From Clavelina lepadiformis (taxonomy: Eukaryota > Chordata > Ascidiacea > Aplousobranchia > Clavelinidae): a stretch of 64,000 bases of DNA. The first letter of the stretch is position 1; every line of letters begins with the position of its first letter. Position numbers and translations under genes: made by a program. The notes under the pieces are model-generated. The model saw nothing but the letters and a program-made list of their open reading frames with translations. It searched no databases and had not been told where the DNA came from. This document shows, piece after piece, positions 23,315 to 38,300 of the stretch. The stretch covers positions 7,192,001-7,256,000 of the forward strand of contig NC_135242.1 of the NCBI RefSeq assembly GCF_947623445.1, given 5' to 3'.

Positions 23315-26300
23315 TCACTCATCCATGGCTGCAATCAAACGTTTGAGGTCGCTAGTAAGTACTTCACTGCCCTCCATTCCAATGATATTTGGACCCGTTG
23401 AAGTCTAGAAAAATCAGATTCATGAAAAAGTTGTCTGTGATACAATTAAAATACAAACAACGTGTTCCATAGTCAAGTATCACGCTCGCTTCTGTGTTTT
23501 TGTGAGGTTCATTAATTTACGCTTGTTCTTCTTCACGAGTTCGTTTCGTCATAACTACACTTACTTGGTCGTATGAATTTCCCAGGTTGTTAAGTTGGAC
23601 GTCTTGTCGCGATATGGAACCAGACATCGGGGAATTTTGTCCACCTTCAGCAGACTTTAATTCGTCTCCGTTGCCGCTGTCCGTGTCGCCTGATCCGTTA
23701 GTCGGTGACAAACGACACTTGTCTGAACAGGAATTGGGACATTAAACACATATACACAGATGTTTAGTGTTTTTTAATCCATGACCTCCGGCATTTTGCA
23801 ATTAAATCATCAAAAATAAAAACGCGCGTTATAGTCTCGACTTAGATAAAAATACTAATCTGAACATCAAACCTTAGATATGTTCGACTGACCTTTATGA
23901 ACAACACGACATAGGTTTAAAGCTGTCATGGGCGAATCATCGACGTACGATGGCGACCCCTGGCGATCATTTAAAACCTCTTCATTGTTACCGCTACTGG
24001 GCGCAAACGAGTTGGAAATTTCCATATCATTCTCGGGGGCAGTTGGCTCCACTTCAGGAATACGGCCGCTAGGTGGACTGCTACAAGAAAAGAAATGCAT
24101 CAAAAACCATACAAAAAAATTGTGATTACTTTAGTCACTTAATGGTCACTACCTTGAATGGATTGGTTCGGCTTCAGTGAACATGGACGGAAGTATGACC
24201 GGTGTGGCGTTCATAGCGCCATTTTCCATGGCGTTAGCACGGTCTATTTCCGCGTGATTGTAGTTGGTCAACATTAACTTTGAAAACGAATACGCGTCGT
24301 TCGCACGTGCTGATTTTCGAGGTCTGTAAGATAAACAATTCGGTTTCATTCGACAACCGATTGTGGTTATAAAAGGATATAGCACCAAAGTTAGTCTGGT
24401 TCTACGGTGATGTGTGCTGCGAAGACAATAGCGGTTACACATCGGTGCCTCTACGTACTCGTTTACTCGTTTAGAAATGTTCTCACTTTTTTTGCTTTGG
24501 CAGGATCTCCACTCCCATAGCTTGCTCGTGATTGGCCAGATGATGCTGCAAGTTACAAGAAACAAAACATTAACACTTCCGGCAAATCAACGGCAGAGAA
24601 ACTGTGATTAGGAAAAGGGAATCCCCCAAACGCGTAATGTATTTCACATCAAACGAGACTTAAAATTTGTTCAAAACAGCGAAATAATTGCGCGTTGACA
24701 CTCTCTAGAATAAAAGCCTTACTTTCAAATGTTCAGATCTTCTAAATCGTTTGTCACAGTACTGGCACGGGTACGGCCGTTCGCCGGTATGTGTTAAAAT
24801 GTGTCTCTTCAAGTGCTGTTGCCTGCCGAACATCTTCCCGCAGTATTCGCACCTACGTGCAAAATAATGGCGCACGTCACAATAAGACACACAATTGCAT
24901 TGTGACGTAAGTAGAGACAAACAATGACCTACCGATATTCCTTTTTTGGTTTTTCCTTTTTCGGGACGCAAGAATAAGGTTGTTGCCTTGTGGTGTTTAC
25001 CAACGTTCTGCAAAACAAATGCCGAGTCCGATTTTTTCCACGACAAATATTCTTAATATGTAAAGAAATTTTGTTCTTGTACAAAAATACTTGTAAAAGT
25101 AACGTGCACATTTGCATGTAAGCTATGTTTGCTTAAATATATGCATTGTTACACATACAACATGTTTTGACATGATTTAGTATTTTAGATTAATTTTGAA
25201 AAAATTTTTCGTTTCAAAATCACCACTTCTGAAAAAATTGGATTTTAGCTCTTTTTCTACCTGTCTTTATTTAAATTCTCCGACATCGAATAAATATGAT
25301 GGTCAGAATTCGATGACGTCACATACTGTCCAGCCCTGTCTGGTCGGCTGGTGTCCAGCTGAAAAGGGTAGGGGGTCAGAGCGGTGGCCGACTCATCTTT
25401 CATATCACGGGAAGAAAAATATTCGGCCAGTGACTGGTGATCGATCGGATCACGCTCGTGGTGATCTGGGAAAAAGATTAACACGGTTGAGTGAATGTTT
25501 TATATGGTTATTGGTTAACCTGATATGGTTGGTAATAGTCATACGAAATACACTATTAATCTAATAATCTACTTATATAAATTGATGACAAATTGAGGTT
25601 GCAAACGCAACACGCTTAATAGGCGCAATTAAACGCTTTCGACGCTCTGTCTCCGATAACAAGTTTTCAAATGTATTTTACTTTACGAGGTTAAACCAGG
25701 TTGGCTGCAGTCGAATTAATACAGAAAAAGCAGCGCAGTAACTCAAAATTAAAGTTCAATTTACCACACAAAACCACTTATGAGGTTTGTCTACATGTGA
25801 AAAGCGAGCTAATTTCACATGGTAATTTTCAACAACCAGAAAACAATGCATGTTTATAAGTAAAGCGTTCAAAGATTGAACCGAGCTCTTGCGAAATTTC
25901 CGAAACTTTCCAGACAGCTTCCGTGTTGAAATCTGGGGATGTTGCTATTGTTAGCGCAGACGGGAATTGCCATAAAGACCCCGAGGTTCAGCAAACCGTT
26001 ATTAAGGTGATGAAAAAAGTAGTCAGCAAAAAGGAAGTTAAAAACCAATGAACTTATAAGATGAGTTACAAGATCTAATCACTTAAAATTTTCCATACAT
26101 CCAATATCCGTTCGAGAGGGATTTAAAACGCTGTGGTTTGTAACATCGTGCGATTTTGGGCCCAAAATAGACGACGTAAACACTCTTGGTTCACAAAACA
26201 AGAAAAAGTATTGAGCCCTGCATACCTGCACCGTCGTTTTGCTGTGTTGAATTGAATACGAGTTTCTTACCGTTGACCATTTTTTCATCAACGTATTTAG

Positions 26301-29300
26301 TGCTGAACCTGAAAGATAGAACTTCTCATTAAATTTGCATACAAGCTTTCTAAACATTGGGCAAAATCCCCACGTTGCAAAACAAAACATTGTCCAGCGG
26401 GTCCTGCGGCAATGTTTGTATTTGTCTACATATTAGTGGTTATGGTGCCTGATTAATGAGAAAAATGAATGGAATGGAATTAAAATGGCTGCCATGATGC
26501 GCTGAAGAATAAATTCGACTGTTTTACAACTTTAAAATATCAGATTATTCAATGAAACGCATAAAAATATATTTCATGAAGCCACGCACCCATCTTGAGG
26601 GGAATAGGCGGACGGAGATTGTTTCTCTTCGTTTGACGACGTTTCAAGGTCAGGTCGCTCTTGCTTTAATGATAACTACAAAAAAATCGGAGATTTTTCA
26701 TGATGACAAAAAAGCAAAATAAAATTTAGAATGGTAATAAAACAGTTCCAGAGCAGAGCAGATGATACTTTTATTATAAACATATAAGTTACCAGTAGCG
26801 TCTTGGAGTTAAAACCATCAGAAATTCGGTCGTTTTTTGGTGCTATATAAGCCGGTTAAAGTTTACACTTACGAGGTTTGATTTAGATTTTTGCGCAAAC
26901 AGCCAGGCCGACAGAAAAACCACGAATACGCGTCATGGTCTTATAATAAACGTTTTATAAGAACAACAAGAAACAGAGGAAAACCTGAAATTTTAAATAA
27001 TACTTGTAAAAAAATGAAAAAATAAAAATGGTTTCTGAACAAGCGCAAGTGGCACTCATTTTATTAGTGTGTGTGAGTGGGTGCGAGAATCCTACGTCGT
27101 AAAAATATTATTTTCAAAAACTTGAAGAAACCACAGCAGTAGACGCTATGTATTGGTTCGAATGCATCTTCAATTGAAGGAATTAAAAACATATCTGAAG
27201 CAATGCAAAACATTAGCGGTAATTTTTCGCTGTACTAGGCGATGTTGTTCTCTCAACAAAATACTCGAAACTTCATTGCTTCTGCTGTGAGCATAGTCGA
27301 ACAATCGTGCACAAAATGTTGTGGTCTGTTTTCTTCCTGCAGTATTGGATCGAAAACACAACCAAATTCGGCCACAATGAACAGACGCCCTTCATTATAC
27401 GAATGTAGCGGCTATCTTTCGTTTACAGCCAAGAACACACCAAAGCGTTTGTTTGATGATTAATTGTCCGACAAACAAATGGCAGAAACACGGAAGTAGG
27501 TTTTGTAAGACGCAGCGCGTTAATTAATATAATACATTGCCCCGTTAATTTTCGACGACCTATGATGCAAGCAGCCCCGGACAAAATAGGGCTGACGTCA
27601 TAATCATGCGACACGGGCGGGCAGGTACCAGCTATATTCGGAATGGTGTTTCCAGTCTAAGAAACTCGGGGCCGTAAGCGCTATCAAGGAAAACCCGGGA
27701 AGGACTAAGTCGGTATGCAGGTTTCCAAAAATACGCCTCGTTCGTCGTCAAAATACCACAGGCTGGTTGTAAGATGAGCATAAATGAAGAAAGATTCCTT
27801 ATATAGAATTAAGGTAATACCAAGCTATTAATTATACATTAAAGTCCCTTGTAAATTAAACAAACTTTAACCCTTGGGCTCTTTTTTGTTGCTGCTTCAT
27901 TTTTAATAAAGAAATCGTCTCCACTCGATAGTGACGTTAATCGCCATGTTAATATGACGTAATAATCCGGAGGCCTGTTGATGGAACCCTGAAATTTTAA
28001 TCCCCACATGTTGCGTTGAAAAATGGGTAAGTACATACCACGCTCTAAATCTCTAATGCGATCGCAAGGGTGTATGGCATGAATGTACTTCTTTATTAGT
28101 CCTGGCCCATATATATTGCCTGAGATCGTAAATTCTGAATCATCTGACCGGTTTTTAAATGTCTAGAAAACCATTAAAAAGCCAACCTCGTTTCAAAATA
28201 AAATCCGCTTTCAAACAGGGTAAAAAATGCGGCCAGCTAATGCTAGAAAAATGCATATACCTGGAGATTGGGCCCTAGATAACGTTCGAAAATGTTTGCA
28301 GGTCTGAAGAAAAAGAAGATATAAGAATCGGTTATCAACCAACTTGCGAATGACTCACGGCCATCTTTCGCAAAAACATGACTATCAAAACGCATAGACA
28401 GCTTCGGGGCGGAAAGTTCCATACTGGATAACGCAGAAGGACAAAACATGACTATAGCAGCCAACGGAAGTTTTTAACAAGCGTCCTTGCTTTTTATGAC
28501 TTCATAATGATCCACTCTTACCGAACAAACAAGGGCAGTGTGCCACAAGTAAGACTAAATCGAAAACTGTCGCTAGTAGCTGGGTGCCAAAAAAACTAAA
28601 TGAATTATTTTACCGCCTCTCCAAAAAAAAAATGCCGGTGACGAAACGAAGGCTTGTGGAAGGCTTCGGTCAATACGTGAGGTTGCTGACGTGCATGTTT
28701 TGTTTTTTTAAACGGTATCACAAACGTGTTATAGGGGTGTAATTACGCAGAGCGGATATCGGCCTCACGTTCGAGTATTATGTATTACTGTCATGCCCTT
28801 ACACAATGCGTGTGCAAGTTTTAGGGAAAATATAAACATTTTTTCAGGCAATTTTGCCACCTACCACTTTCAAGTTTTCGCTCGATATCTGTTCAGCCAA
28901 GTCTGGTGTGTTACCTCGCTCTTCCCCGTTCGACCTTTCGCCGGGCGATGGGGGGGTGTTGATCAACTCGCATTCCTATAAAAAAAAATAAACCAAATAT
29001 TTCAGAAACATCACATATACCAATGAGATGAGCCCCCAGAGTAAATTGTTGCCACTATGCTTGTTTTCAATCGAATTTCCTTAGAAGTATGAGCTAAGTG
29101 AAAAATTACGGTGACGCCCATCGGCGAGTTGCTTTTCACCCGGGGCCCAGGCTGTTTACTTAGATTTTCAAATATTTTCCAAAATTACAGCTACGCCCGC
29201 TAAATGTCAAATGTTTACGCGCAATCGCTACGTTTGCACTCATTCGCTATTTTAAGGTATTTTTCACGTTCATGGGAAAAAATAACCAAGATACGATGAC

Positions 29301-32300
29301 ATTTTCGTTGGAAAATACGTAAGGCCAAGGTTTGGTAAACAAGAAATTGCGCTGATTTTTCAGGCATCCAGCCTATGTGTTGTTGTGTCTAGCCGTACAC
29401 CAAAGTGACCGTAGAGTTTTTTCTCCGAAAAAGTTTTGTGACTAATTTTATGAAAAGTCATAAACACGCGTAGGCTGACCTGCTGCTCGTCGGTTTCGGT
29501 CAGCCGGTGTGGACTAGTCTTCTCGCTTTTGCCGACGGTCCCAGGACTGGGACGTGCCCGCGATTTCTCGCTTAGTCGACTGAGTTGCGAAAGAAGGGAC
29601 AAACTGGCGCTCGCACTCTGTAGAAATAGTTCTAATTAAAACGCCTACGTAATTAGTTTTTGTTCCACTCGTTTCCTTTAAGCGTGAGAGAGGACTTTTT
29701 ATCTTCTGTTGGGTGGTTTGTTATAAAAACAACAAAGTTGCGCAGTTTTTGCGTTTTTTGAAAGTCTTTAATTTATGTTGTTCGTGTTAAGCGAATGAAA
29801 ACAATCCACTTGACCAGAATTCACGCATAATTGGGGGAGGGGGCGGGTAAAGAATTTGACGTCGATCACGTTGGCAGTGAGTCTGAAGTTCGGGTTAACT
29901 AACCTGGGGTTGGAATTGTGTTGCGGACTTGGGGTAATTTCTTCTTTGCAGATCGAGCAATGGGGCGGTCACCTCCGACAGGCTGGAAGGCGAAGTCACG
30001 TGACCGTGGGTGGTGATGAAATCCTGGCATTTCTCAACAACGTATGGAATCTGCAAGTAACACGCGGAACACAGCACCTGAAAAACATGAGAATCCTGAA
30101 AATATTCCATAATAAATATTTGCGCCCTAGTGGGACCAGGATTGGCACAATTTGACCGTTCCCGCAATCTATACTTCGAAGTACTTGAATAAAACTTAGA
30201 GAAGAGACAAGCTTTGTTTTGGTAAAAATGCGTTTTAAGACTGCGTCTTGCTCCTGTCACGTAATAGACCTGAGCAATGAGCAATTATGAGGAACCACAG
30301 GCCAAGAATTACTTTAATGACGTCGTGACTTTTAATGCTCATGAACAGAGTGCGCCCAAGGCTGTACGGTCTATAATACGCAGTTGTAAACCGTTTGACT
30401 TGGGGTGTCGCGCGTTACGCAGTTTTTGGTGCAATGTGCGGACCTGCAGGCAAAACAGTCCCAGAAATGCGTCAAAAAATGGCTGATAAGCGACCACGGC
30501 GCTTATACAGTTCGGCAACGAAAGCACATGCACGTGATGTGCTGCTAACGCCGGAAACGTCGGTTTAGTCTGTTAGCACGTTTTGCTCAAAGACTGTGGC
30601 CTGAATCAAATCCAAACAAGACTTGCTGCAGAATGTACAAGTGGGGCTATTTTGGTCTATAGCTTATTTTGTGTGATACACGTTCCAAGTTAGTAAAATT
30701 AATTCGGTTTTAGAACTGCAGGTCAAAGGCACACTCGTCAATCTTCACAGACAACATAGTAATAAAATTCAAAATCATTAAAGTGCACGCCTGTTCCCCA
30801 ACCCTGCAACAAAACTGATGGGGGAATTATACAGAAGGTGCTCTGAATTTTCACAATCGATAAAACGTAACTAATGTTGAAAAAGCGAAATGAACCAGGC
30901 TAAAGCGTGCTAACAATTCCCAGAACCATCAAGATACCGAGTCCCAAGGTGGCGTAAGTTGCTCGATAATGAAAAAAAAACATCGGTTCGAATGGGCAAG
31001 GGAGGGGCAACGGACAGGCCTGCTCCTTTCTTATTTATCTCGACCTAGATTAGGATTTACATAACACGCGTCCGGATAACTAATTGGCCCTTGCAGCTCA
31101 TTTTCGATCGTCTAGCTTTCCAACCGATTAGCATACCCGTTGCACTTAAACGCCCTTATGTTCCGACCGACGCAGAATGCACACGATTAAGCAAATCGAC
31201 CGAACACTTACAGGGGATTAACCAGCTATGTATGTTGCATAAGATAGAGCACAACAACAGAACGAAAACAGAAAGAATTGCAAAACTTCTCTGGCAAAGG
31301 CGGCACCCAGCTTACTGATTTCGGGAGATGACATTTTGGAAATAAAAATCAAGCTGTACAGTATAAACGGGGCCTTTGCCGTAGTTAAGCAAATGCACAT
31401 GGGTTTTGCAATCTGCATAGGATCAATTTCATAACAGCAGGTGTAACAGATTTATGTGTTGTCCACTACACATTGTCGTTTGCACTCAAGGTCGACTGGG
31501 TACAGAGCATTAACCTACAAGCCCGCGGGTGCGTTGTAATAAAGAGAATAGAATGGAAAGAGAGCAGATGGCGCAAATAAAAAAGAAACAAAGGCAATGG
31601 GAGCTTTTACATCTGGAAACCCCGCCAGTCGAAGTACGGAACTCTCAACTCTCAACGGTTTTGTTTTACGAGGAAAGAGCTAAAGTTATTGATCATATGG
31701 GCCCACGGGGTATAGCTTCACGTACGTGCGCACACACACGCCGTTAAAAGGGTGATCTACTTGACGGAAAGCACTTTATAAGTTTTCAGCATAGCGACGC
31801 ACCCTCAGGAACTACCAAGATTGAACTGCGACGGCAGGGTTCGGGCTACTCTTGATGAAAACCATACCCCTGAGATTTAAAGCCAAAATTCGCAAAAAAT
31901 GTCTTATCTGTTTTAATTCAAACACAGCTCGGCTTTCGAAACAGAAAAAAAACGTGGTTGTCAAATGTAGGTCGGAATATCGCATTTGTGGTCGATGTCA
32001 GTGTAATAATTATGCATGTAATTGTTCTGGTAGAAACAGCGAGCCGAAACAAATTTTTCTATTTTCGGGGAGTTCGAAGGTCTGGATGTGTCAATCATCG
32101 CTTAACAACATAACACACAGTTGAAATTGTGAGGTCTTCTGCACTTCGCCATTCCCGCTAGACAGATGAAAGAACGAAAAGCGTGATACTGACACTGCTA
32201 TTTACAACACAAGATCGCATGCAATGACAACAGTTGACATATTCAGGCAACCGTATTGATTTCTGGTGTGCTTTCCTGACCCTTAACCTATTCTTGTATG

Positions 32301-35300
32301 GTGTTTTATCTGTCGCCCTATCAGTCTCTTGCAAAAGAAAAACCACGGCCCTCGTGCAAGTGAATGGTGACATCTCAGTTTTGGATGTGGTAATAATATT
32401 TTGCCTTTACACGCGTGATATTAGCAGCGTAAATACAGTATGATCCACAAAGAACACCATACACAAAATATTTCTAAATACATTTTATCACTGTTCAAAA
32501 TGTTAATCGGGTTCTTGCATCCAGCCAGGGAAGGTTGTAGCAAGATGTGCAAAAAAACGTTTTCCTGCCACAAGCAAACAAGGAAACGCTACAATGCTTC
32601 CTTTTATGTTTGAGCATGATGCGGTAAAATGTTAGATTGCTGACTTCAGATGGAGTTTCATTAAACTCTTACCAGTACACTGGTTATGCTAATATGGAAT
32701 ACATCAGGTACGAAAACAGGTTTTCATGTCTAGCAAAGGAGTTTCCATGGGGTTTATGCTAATACGGTGATCCGAGAAATGCTTGCATACGCTATTATAA
32801 AGGGCGACAATAGCGCCGGAAACAAGGGCGGCATTGCTTCTATTCAAACTGCAACGACCCAAACGATACTTTGGGGAACTGAATGTAAGGTGCTGACGGT
32901 GTGGAACATTCGTTTCATCTCGTGAAACTGCAACAGGGGCATGCCATGTATAAGAGGCGAACGGATAAACCGTCGGCCGATAAACAATTGCGTAACCGGG
33001 TTAAAAAAGCACGTATTTAAATCACGTTTAGGCAAAAGCATACAAACCAGTAGTCCGTACCGCAGGAGTTTCGGCGTGCTGTCAACCGGGGTGACGCCAA
33101 AAGGAGTAAGTGTTCCCGGATCTACAGCTCAGCGGATGACGCCTGAGTGTTCGCGCGTGTAAACGACGGAAACAGGAGGCACACACGCGCCCACACGTTA
33201 AAAGGGGTAATCTAACCCACGTTTGATGCCAACTGTCAGTCGACGTCAGCCAAACGGATATTAAGCATGTTGGCTGATGAACTGTCGGGGAGTGAATTAA
33301 TGCAACTTAACGAACAGGCCATTTCCAGCGGTTGCGCAAAGTTATTACAATGGCTTTAACGTGACATTGCGTTGTCTAGCTAATTTAAAAATTACATCAC
33401 TTAGCTAGGAACACGTTGTAATAATCACCTGATCGCCATGAATTGGACAAAACATTTCTATCCATATTTCAAAGTATCAATAAAGCGTTGTAACCGTTCA
33501 CATGATGAACTAATATTTTCTAAAACAACTGCACTGCCCAAGCCAACAGTATGGAATACGCAAGGGCATGACATTACCCACTGTTCACAAAAACATAAAA
33601 TCATATTTGATTGTAAATAATTTAGGAAAAAATATTGCGTTTTTCCGCTCGTACGAGGCTTTAATCTGGATAAAGATTAATGATCAAAGGCCAAGTAGGT
33701 TCGTTTCGAGTTGGCAGTGCACAGTGCACGTTTTCCACGTGACGTATTTCGTCATTGGTGGAAGCGAATTCAGAGTTAAAAACGTCTTTCAGGCTCCCTA
33801 GGTACCGCCTGAGGTGTTTCAAAACTAATTATTGTGACTCGTGATCTTGGTATTGCCATGACTTGTGATTACAACGTGGGCCGAGAGGAGTTTACCCACG
33901 TACTTGGAACAGGCGCGTTTTTACATATTTTTCTAAGCGGCCTGGTTTTAAGAAGACATAATTAAATTCAACCCAGAATTCAACAACATTCTTCAACATG
34001 CGATAAACTTATATGGCCGTCTGAGGCACAAATAAGCTTCCAGGGCTGCGGGAACCTCGCAAGAATCGAGCCAGACAATTGTGGAAAATCACTGCATCCA
34101 CGCTGCTGCGTACCGCCATTGGATGCAGTCTGCCGATAAGGCGCTAGATGTAATATAGTGTAAGTTGACATTTTTGAACCAAGTATTTGGCAGTAACTTC
34201 TTAACAAACACGCAAAAACAATCAACTTAAAACATATTCTGCAATTCATTTGTGCACAGGTTGCCCTTCTAGATTCTTTGATCGAAATCAAGCGGAAACT
34301 GCTAACTGCATGTTCATAAGCCGTATATGCAAATAGTGGTAACAAGTAATAGGATCCTTAGTGGTAGCAATCTCGAACATAATATATACAACTGATGGTG
34401 TGGGAATTCGGTTTCGATTAAGCGTGAATCTAGTCAAGCATCTTGGTCACGATTCAGATTGCAATTAAAATGGCCAGTAGAAGTTGTTACAAAATGACTT
34501 CTGGCATTTCGGGCAGGTTTTTCTAAAAAGTAATACCTTTCTTCGGATTGGTGTGTTTTTGGCGAGTATTTCAGCAAAAGTCGTGCCAGATTTTTTAAAG
34601 AATTCTGCACGGTCTGGGGAGTTAACCGAGGCATATGCAAGCGGGCTGGTTTAGAACAGCGCGAGAAAATTTTAAGACCTCGCCTTATTGACGACCCAAG
34701 GCTAAATCCACGTCAGCACCATCGAATAACGCAAAAGGCGGCTTTTATTATTTAAGATAATAACGTGACGAGTTTTTCCTACTGCGATTATAATCGGAAT
34801 TGGGCCCAAGGCTGGTACTGCGAAACGCCAAGACACTTTTTTAAGGAAAATTAATCGGGGAAAAAATGAGAAAAACGACCTCCCGAAGCGCTGGTTTTCC
34901 ACCTCGTCGACTCCAGTACTTCCAAAGTGGTCTAGCGAAACAAACAAAGCGCAGTTAACCCTTAATAAGAGCCAAATATTTCCTTCCTTTTAAGGGCCCA
35001 CTCCAAACGCTCGTCCCAATTAAAACCCCACAGCATAGGGGGAGGATATGTAAGTGCGCGCGCTTGTGTTTGTGTGTGCACGCATTTGCTTTTCCAAAAA
35101 CACAACGGGATTCCCACAAGGGAGGTTCTGTCCAAACACCCCATGCAACTCGACCAAATAGCTAAAAACACGGCGAATGAATATAGATGGCCTCCAGGCA
35201 AACCAGTATGCATTTCTTAGAGTATAATGCACGAAACTTTGGCCCTTAATTACTACCTTTTAGAAGGCAAAACTTAGACATCAAAAACCCAGCAGCCATG

Positions 35301-38300
35301 AACCACCAAAGAGATTATTGTTTTTATGAAGTGTGGCGTCCTCAGCCGGCCCGCTTCAGTTGGTTGGTAAAAAAATTAATTTTGGTTAATTTCTTTAAAA
35401 TTGTCATGTTGAAAACTTCAAAGTCAAAAACACAACTTGATTCTGGCAGCGTTTTCCTCCTTCGCATAAGCAGATTTACATATAGCCGCAAAAGAAGATA
35501 TCTAAATATGCTTTAATTATATCAAAGAAATTACGAGCGTTAAACTTTTGAAATACAACATAAACGATGTATAATTTACACTTGATTATGTCGAGATGTA
35601 GCCTCCAGGTGCGCAGGAGCACATCCCTTGTCATCACTTGCCATTTTCGAGGATGTTTTTCACGCTGTTTCTTTGACATTATTCAGAATTAGTCAGTTTA
35701 AAAACGTGAGTAAACAATTTTCGCATCTCAATGAACTTGGACTTAAATGACCGGTTTCGGCTACATATTTTCCCGGCGTATAATCCATTGGGTAAAAGAA
35801 GAAATAAAATCTAGAGCCAAGACATGTCGACTCAAACCGCAAGCAGTTGGCTGGCGTTGGCAATCCAATGTTAACTTCAAGCAGAAAAAAGTCTTCTTTT
35901 AAACGACACGAACGTATTTAGACCATGGGGTTTTCTTTCACATAGCTTTAGGCCTTAAAACCGTCGCGTACAGAATTAATTAAAGAAAACGCTTTTCCAC
36001 CATGAGCCACAACATACGGAGCTATTAACTCGTTTCATGAACAAAACGAGGAATACATCTTTAAAATCGCCGCCGAAACTTAGTAATTTTCACATCTGAG
36101 AATCGGGGGTATTTCCTAACCACTATATGGTTCGACATTGTAAACGACAAGGCCAACATGGATAAATTAAAGGTTATGGGAACCTGAATGAGTTTCTTTT
36201 AATATGGGTAGTAAGGAACAATTCGGAAAGACAGCTAGGATTTTAACAACACCAGCAATTAAATCATTGATTAAAGTGTAATCCTGAAATCGGTTTGAAG
36301 TCAATGCTAAAAAGGTTGATGAATTAAACGAAAGATTTAAAACGGCCACGGCATCCACAGATCCGTGGCAGTGTAATGCTGAGTAATTTTTTAAACGAAA
36401 TATTTTCGCTGACGCATTTATTTTGCGAACTGGTTTCGCGTTAAATAAACGCGACCCAATTCACATATAACCGTTTCCTGCATGTTTTAGTTTAACACAC
36501 ACAACAAGCGTAAATTGAGCTACAGCTTGGGTTTACCAAACCGGTCTAATACTTGCAAATACGCTACGAAAACATAATTTTTCCTAAATATTTAATTTTA
36601 TTTTATCGTCATCTCGCAAAGTTAATTTGAATCTGAAAGAATTAAAACGTTCGGGTTATTTTGGACGCTTTAAACTTCGTGTCACGCGCCCTGAGAGCAG
36701 CTTATGACGAGGGGTAGCAAATACAAAATGAGTAATAAAACCAGCTACGTTTCACATAGCAATAAATGATAAAAATACATTATTGTATGCCATGAATAAC
36801 TGTTCCCAGCCTGAAGATAGCAAAACAGACAGAGCAAATTCGGAAAAGGGTACATTAATACAAAACACGTTTTTCGGTAGTCAAAGTCGTTTGATTTGAA
36901 TATAATCCATCACCAGATTACTGAACGAGTATTACCCAATTTGTACTTTCGGTACTTCCTTGAGCAAGATAAGAACGTGACGAGGCCAGACAAGCCCAAA
37001 TTCAACCCCGAGGCTTTCTTAAGCTGTAAGCGCCTCATAAAAAAGACGTACCCGGTATATGTTTCATTGTTAAGTCGTAAAAGAACCTCTTCAAAGACAA
37101 GAGTTCTAGAGTCGGGCAGTAACTGTCGCAAACGGAGACTAGCAAAGTGGAAAAACGTGGATCTCATGGCCAAATGGGCTTGGTTCAGGAAGAAAAAGCG
37201 GCGTTGTCCCAGAACTAACTTGGCGATAAAATGTGTCATTATCCGGGGTGTCGTCATAATTTATAGCTTAAAGTGTGACTTGTCCCAGTACAAGAACGGA
37301 TGATTAAACTATTGGGGTCATATAGAGCAGAGAAGCAACGCAGTACTCACTTCTCCCCATCAGGAACATCTGTTTAATCAGGGCGTATGTTCAAACCATA
37401 TGTTTATTTTTGCCGACGGATTCTGAGTAAATCGGGACGAATTGGTTACAAAGGGCTGGGGTATTGTGGGTTAAAACAACATTGGCAAATATTTGGGCAG
37501 ACTCGTACCCAGCGGGCAGATCTGAACATTCAGCAAAAATGCGATAGTTTTTCAATACATGTCGATACTCGATACAACAGCACTGCTGCATTAGCGTATA
37601 AACGAGAACGATTATCTGGTTTGCCATCTGCTTGAACAAACCACCACACTGACCCTAAATCCATCTCTTTCTGGTGAGATAAGACGGGCTTTGGCTTTTT
37701 AAAACTTGAAATGTTGCCCTAAGCAAACGAATAAAAAACTTCGGGCTTTATACATTTGACGAGCGGGTTTAAATATTTCTTGAGAAAAACTTTATCACTG
37801 AGGTAACGTGTTCAAGTAAGTTTAATGTGTAATGGAATTACTTTAAGAAACAGAATTCACCGCAAATATTGGAACGCGCATCTTCAGGCGTTGAAACCAC
37901 AAAAACACGTAGAGTTGTTCCGCAAAAGCTCATGATATTACAACATACAAACAACGCAATGTAATTCCCAAATGGTGAAAATGCGCCAATAGCCCCTGCT
38001 AAAACATTCCATCAATCAATATTCTATTTTACGGCGCTTTAAAATCCCCATACGCTCAGTACCCTTATGTGTGTTTCCAGCTATTAAATTGTTTCCGGGT
38101 TTCGCTCTGGTATCCAGGCGCCAGCATATAATAAACCGCGAACAGGGTCCCGCTGTGCTATTGTTACCCGACGTATTATGTTTCTCAAGCAAATAATGCC
38201 CGGACAATAAACCCTTCTTTCCCCCTACCACGTTTTTACCGCCCTGCCGAGTGTACAATGAGAAACTGACGCAGCCCGAGGGCAAAGCCCATGATCAAAT

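Noticed and set aside
27537..27632. Splice-bounded candidate exon of the BTB gene ([17 protein letters not shown])
   Set aside because: It is phase 1-1, but the flanking exons 28865-28975 and 26590-26675 join in phase 0, so it cannot fit.
28267..28280. 14-nt micro-exon of the BTB gene
   Set aside because: Needed only if the preceding exon ended at 28915. The donor at 28864 (GTG|GTAGGT) gives a longer exon that joins in frame without it.
36896..37303. Overlapping ~115-135-codon frames on both strands
   Set aside because: They lie within the BTB intron, have no family likeness, and mirror each other; best explained by locally low stop-codon density.
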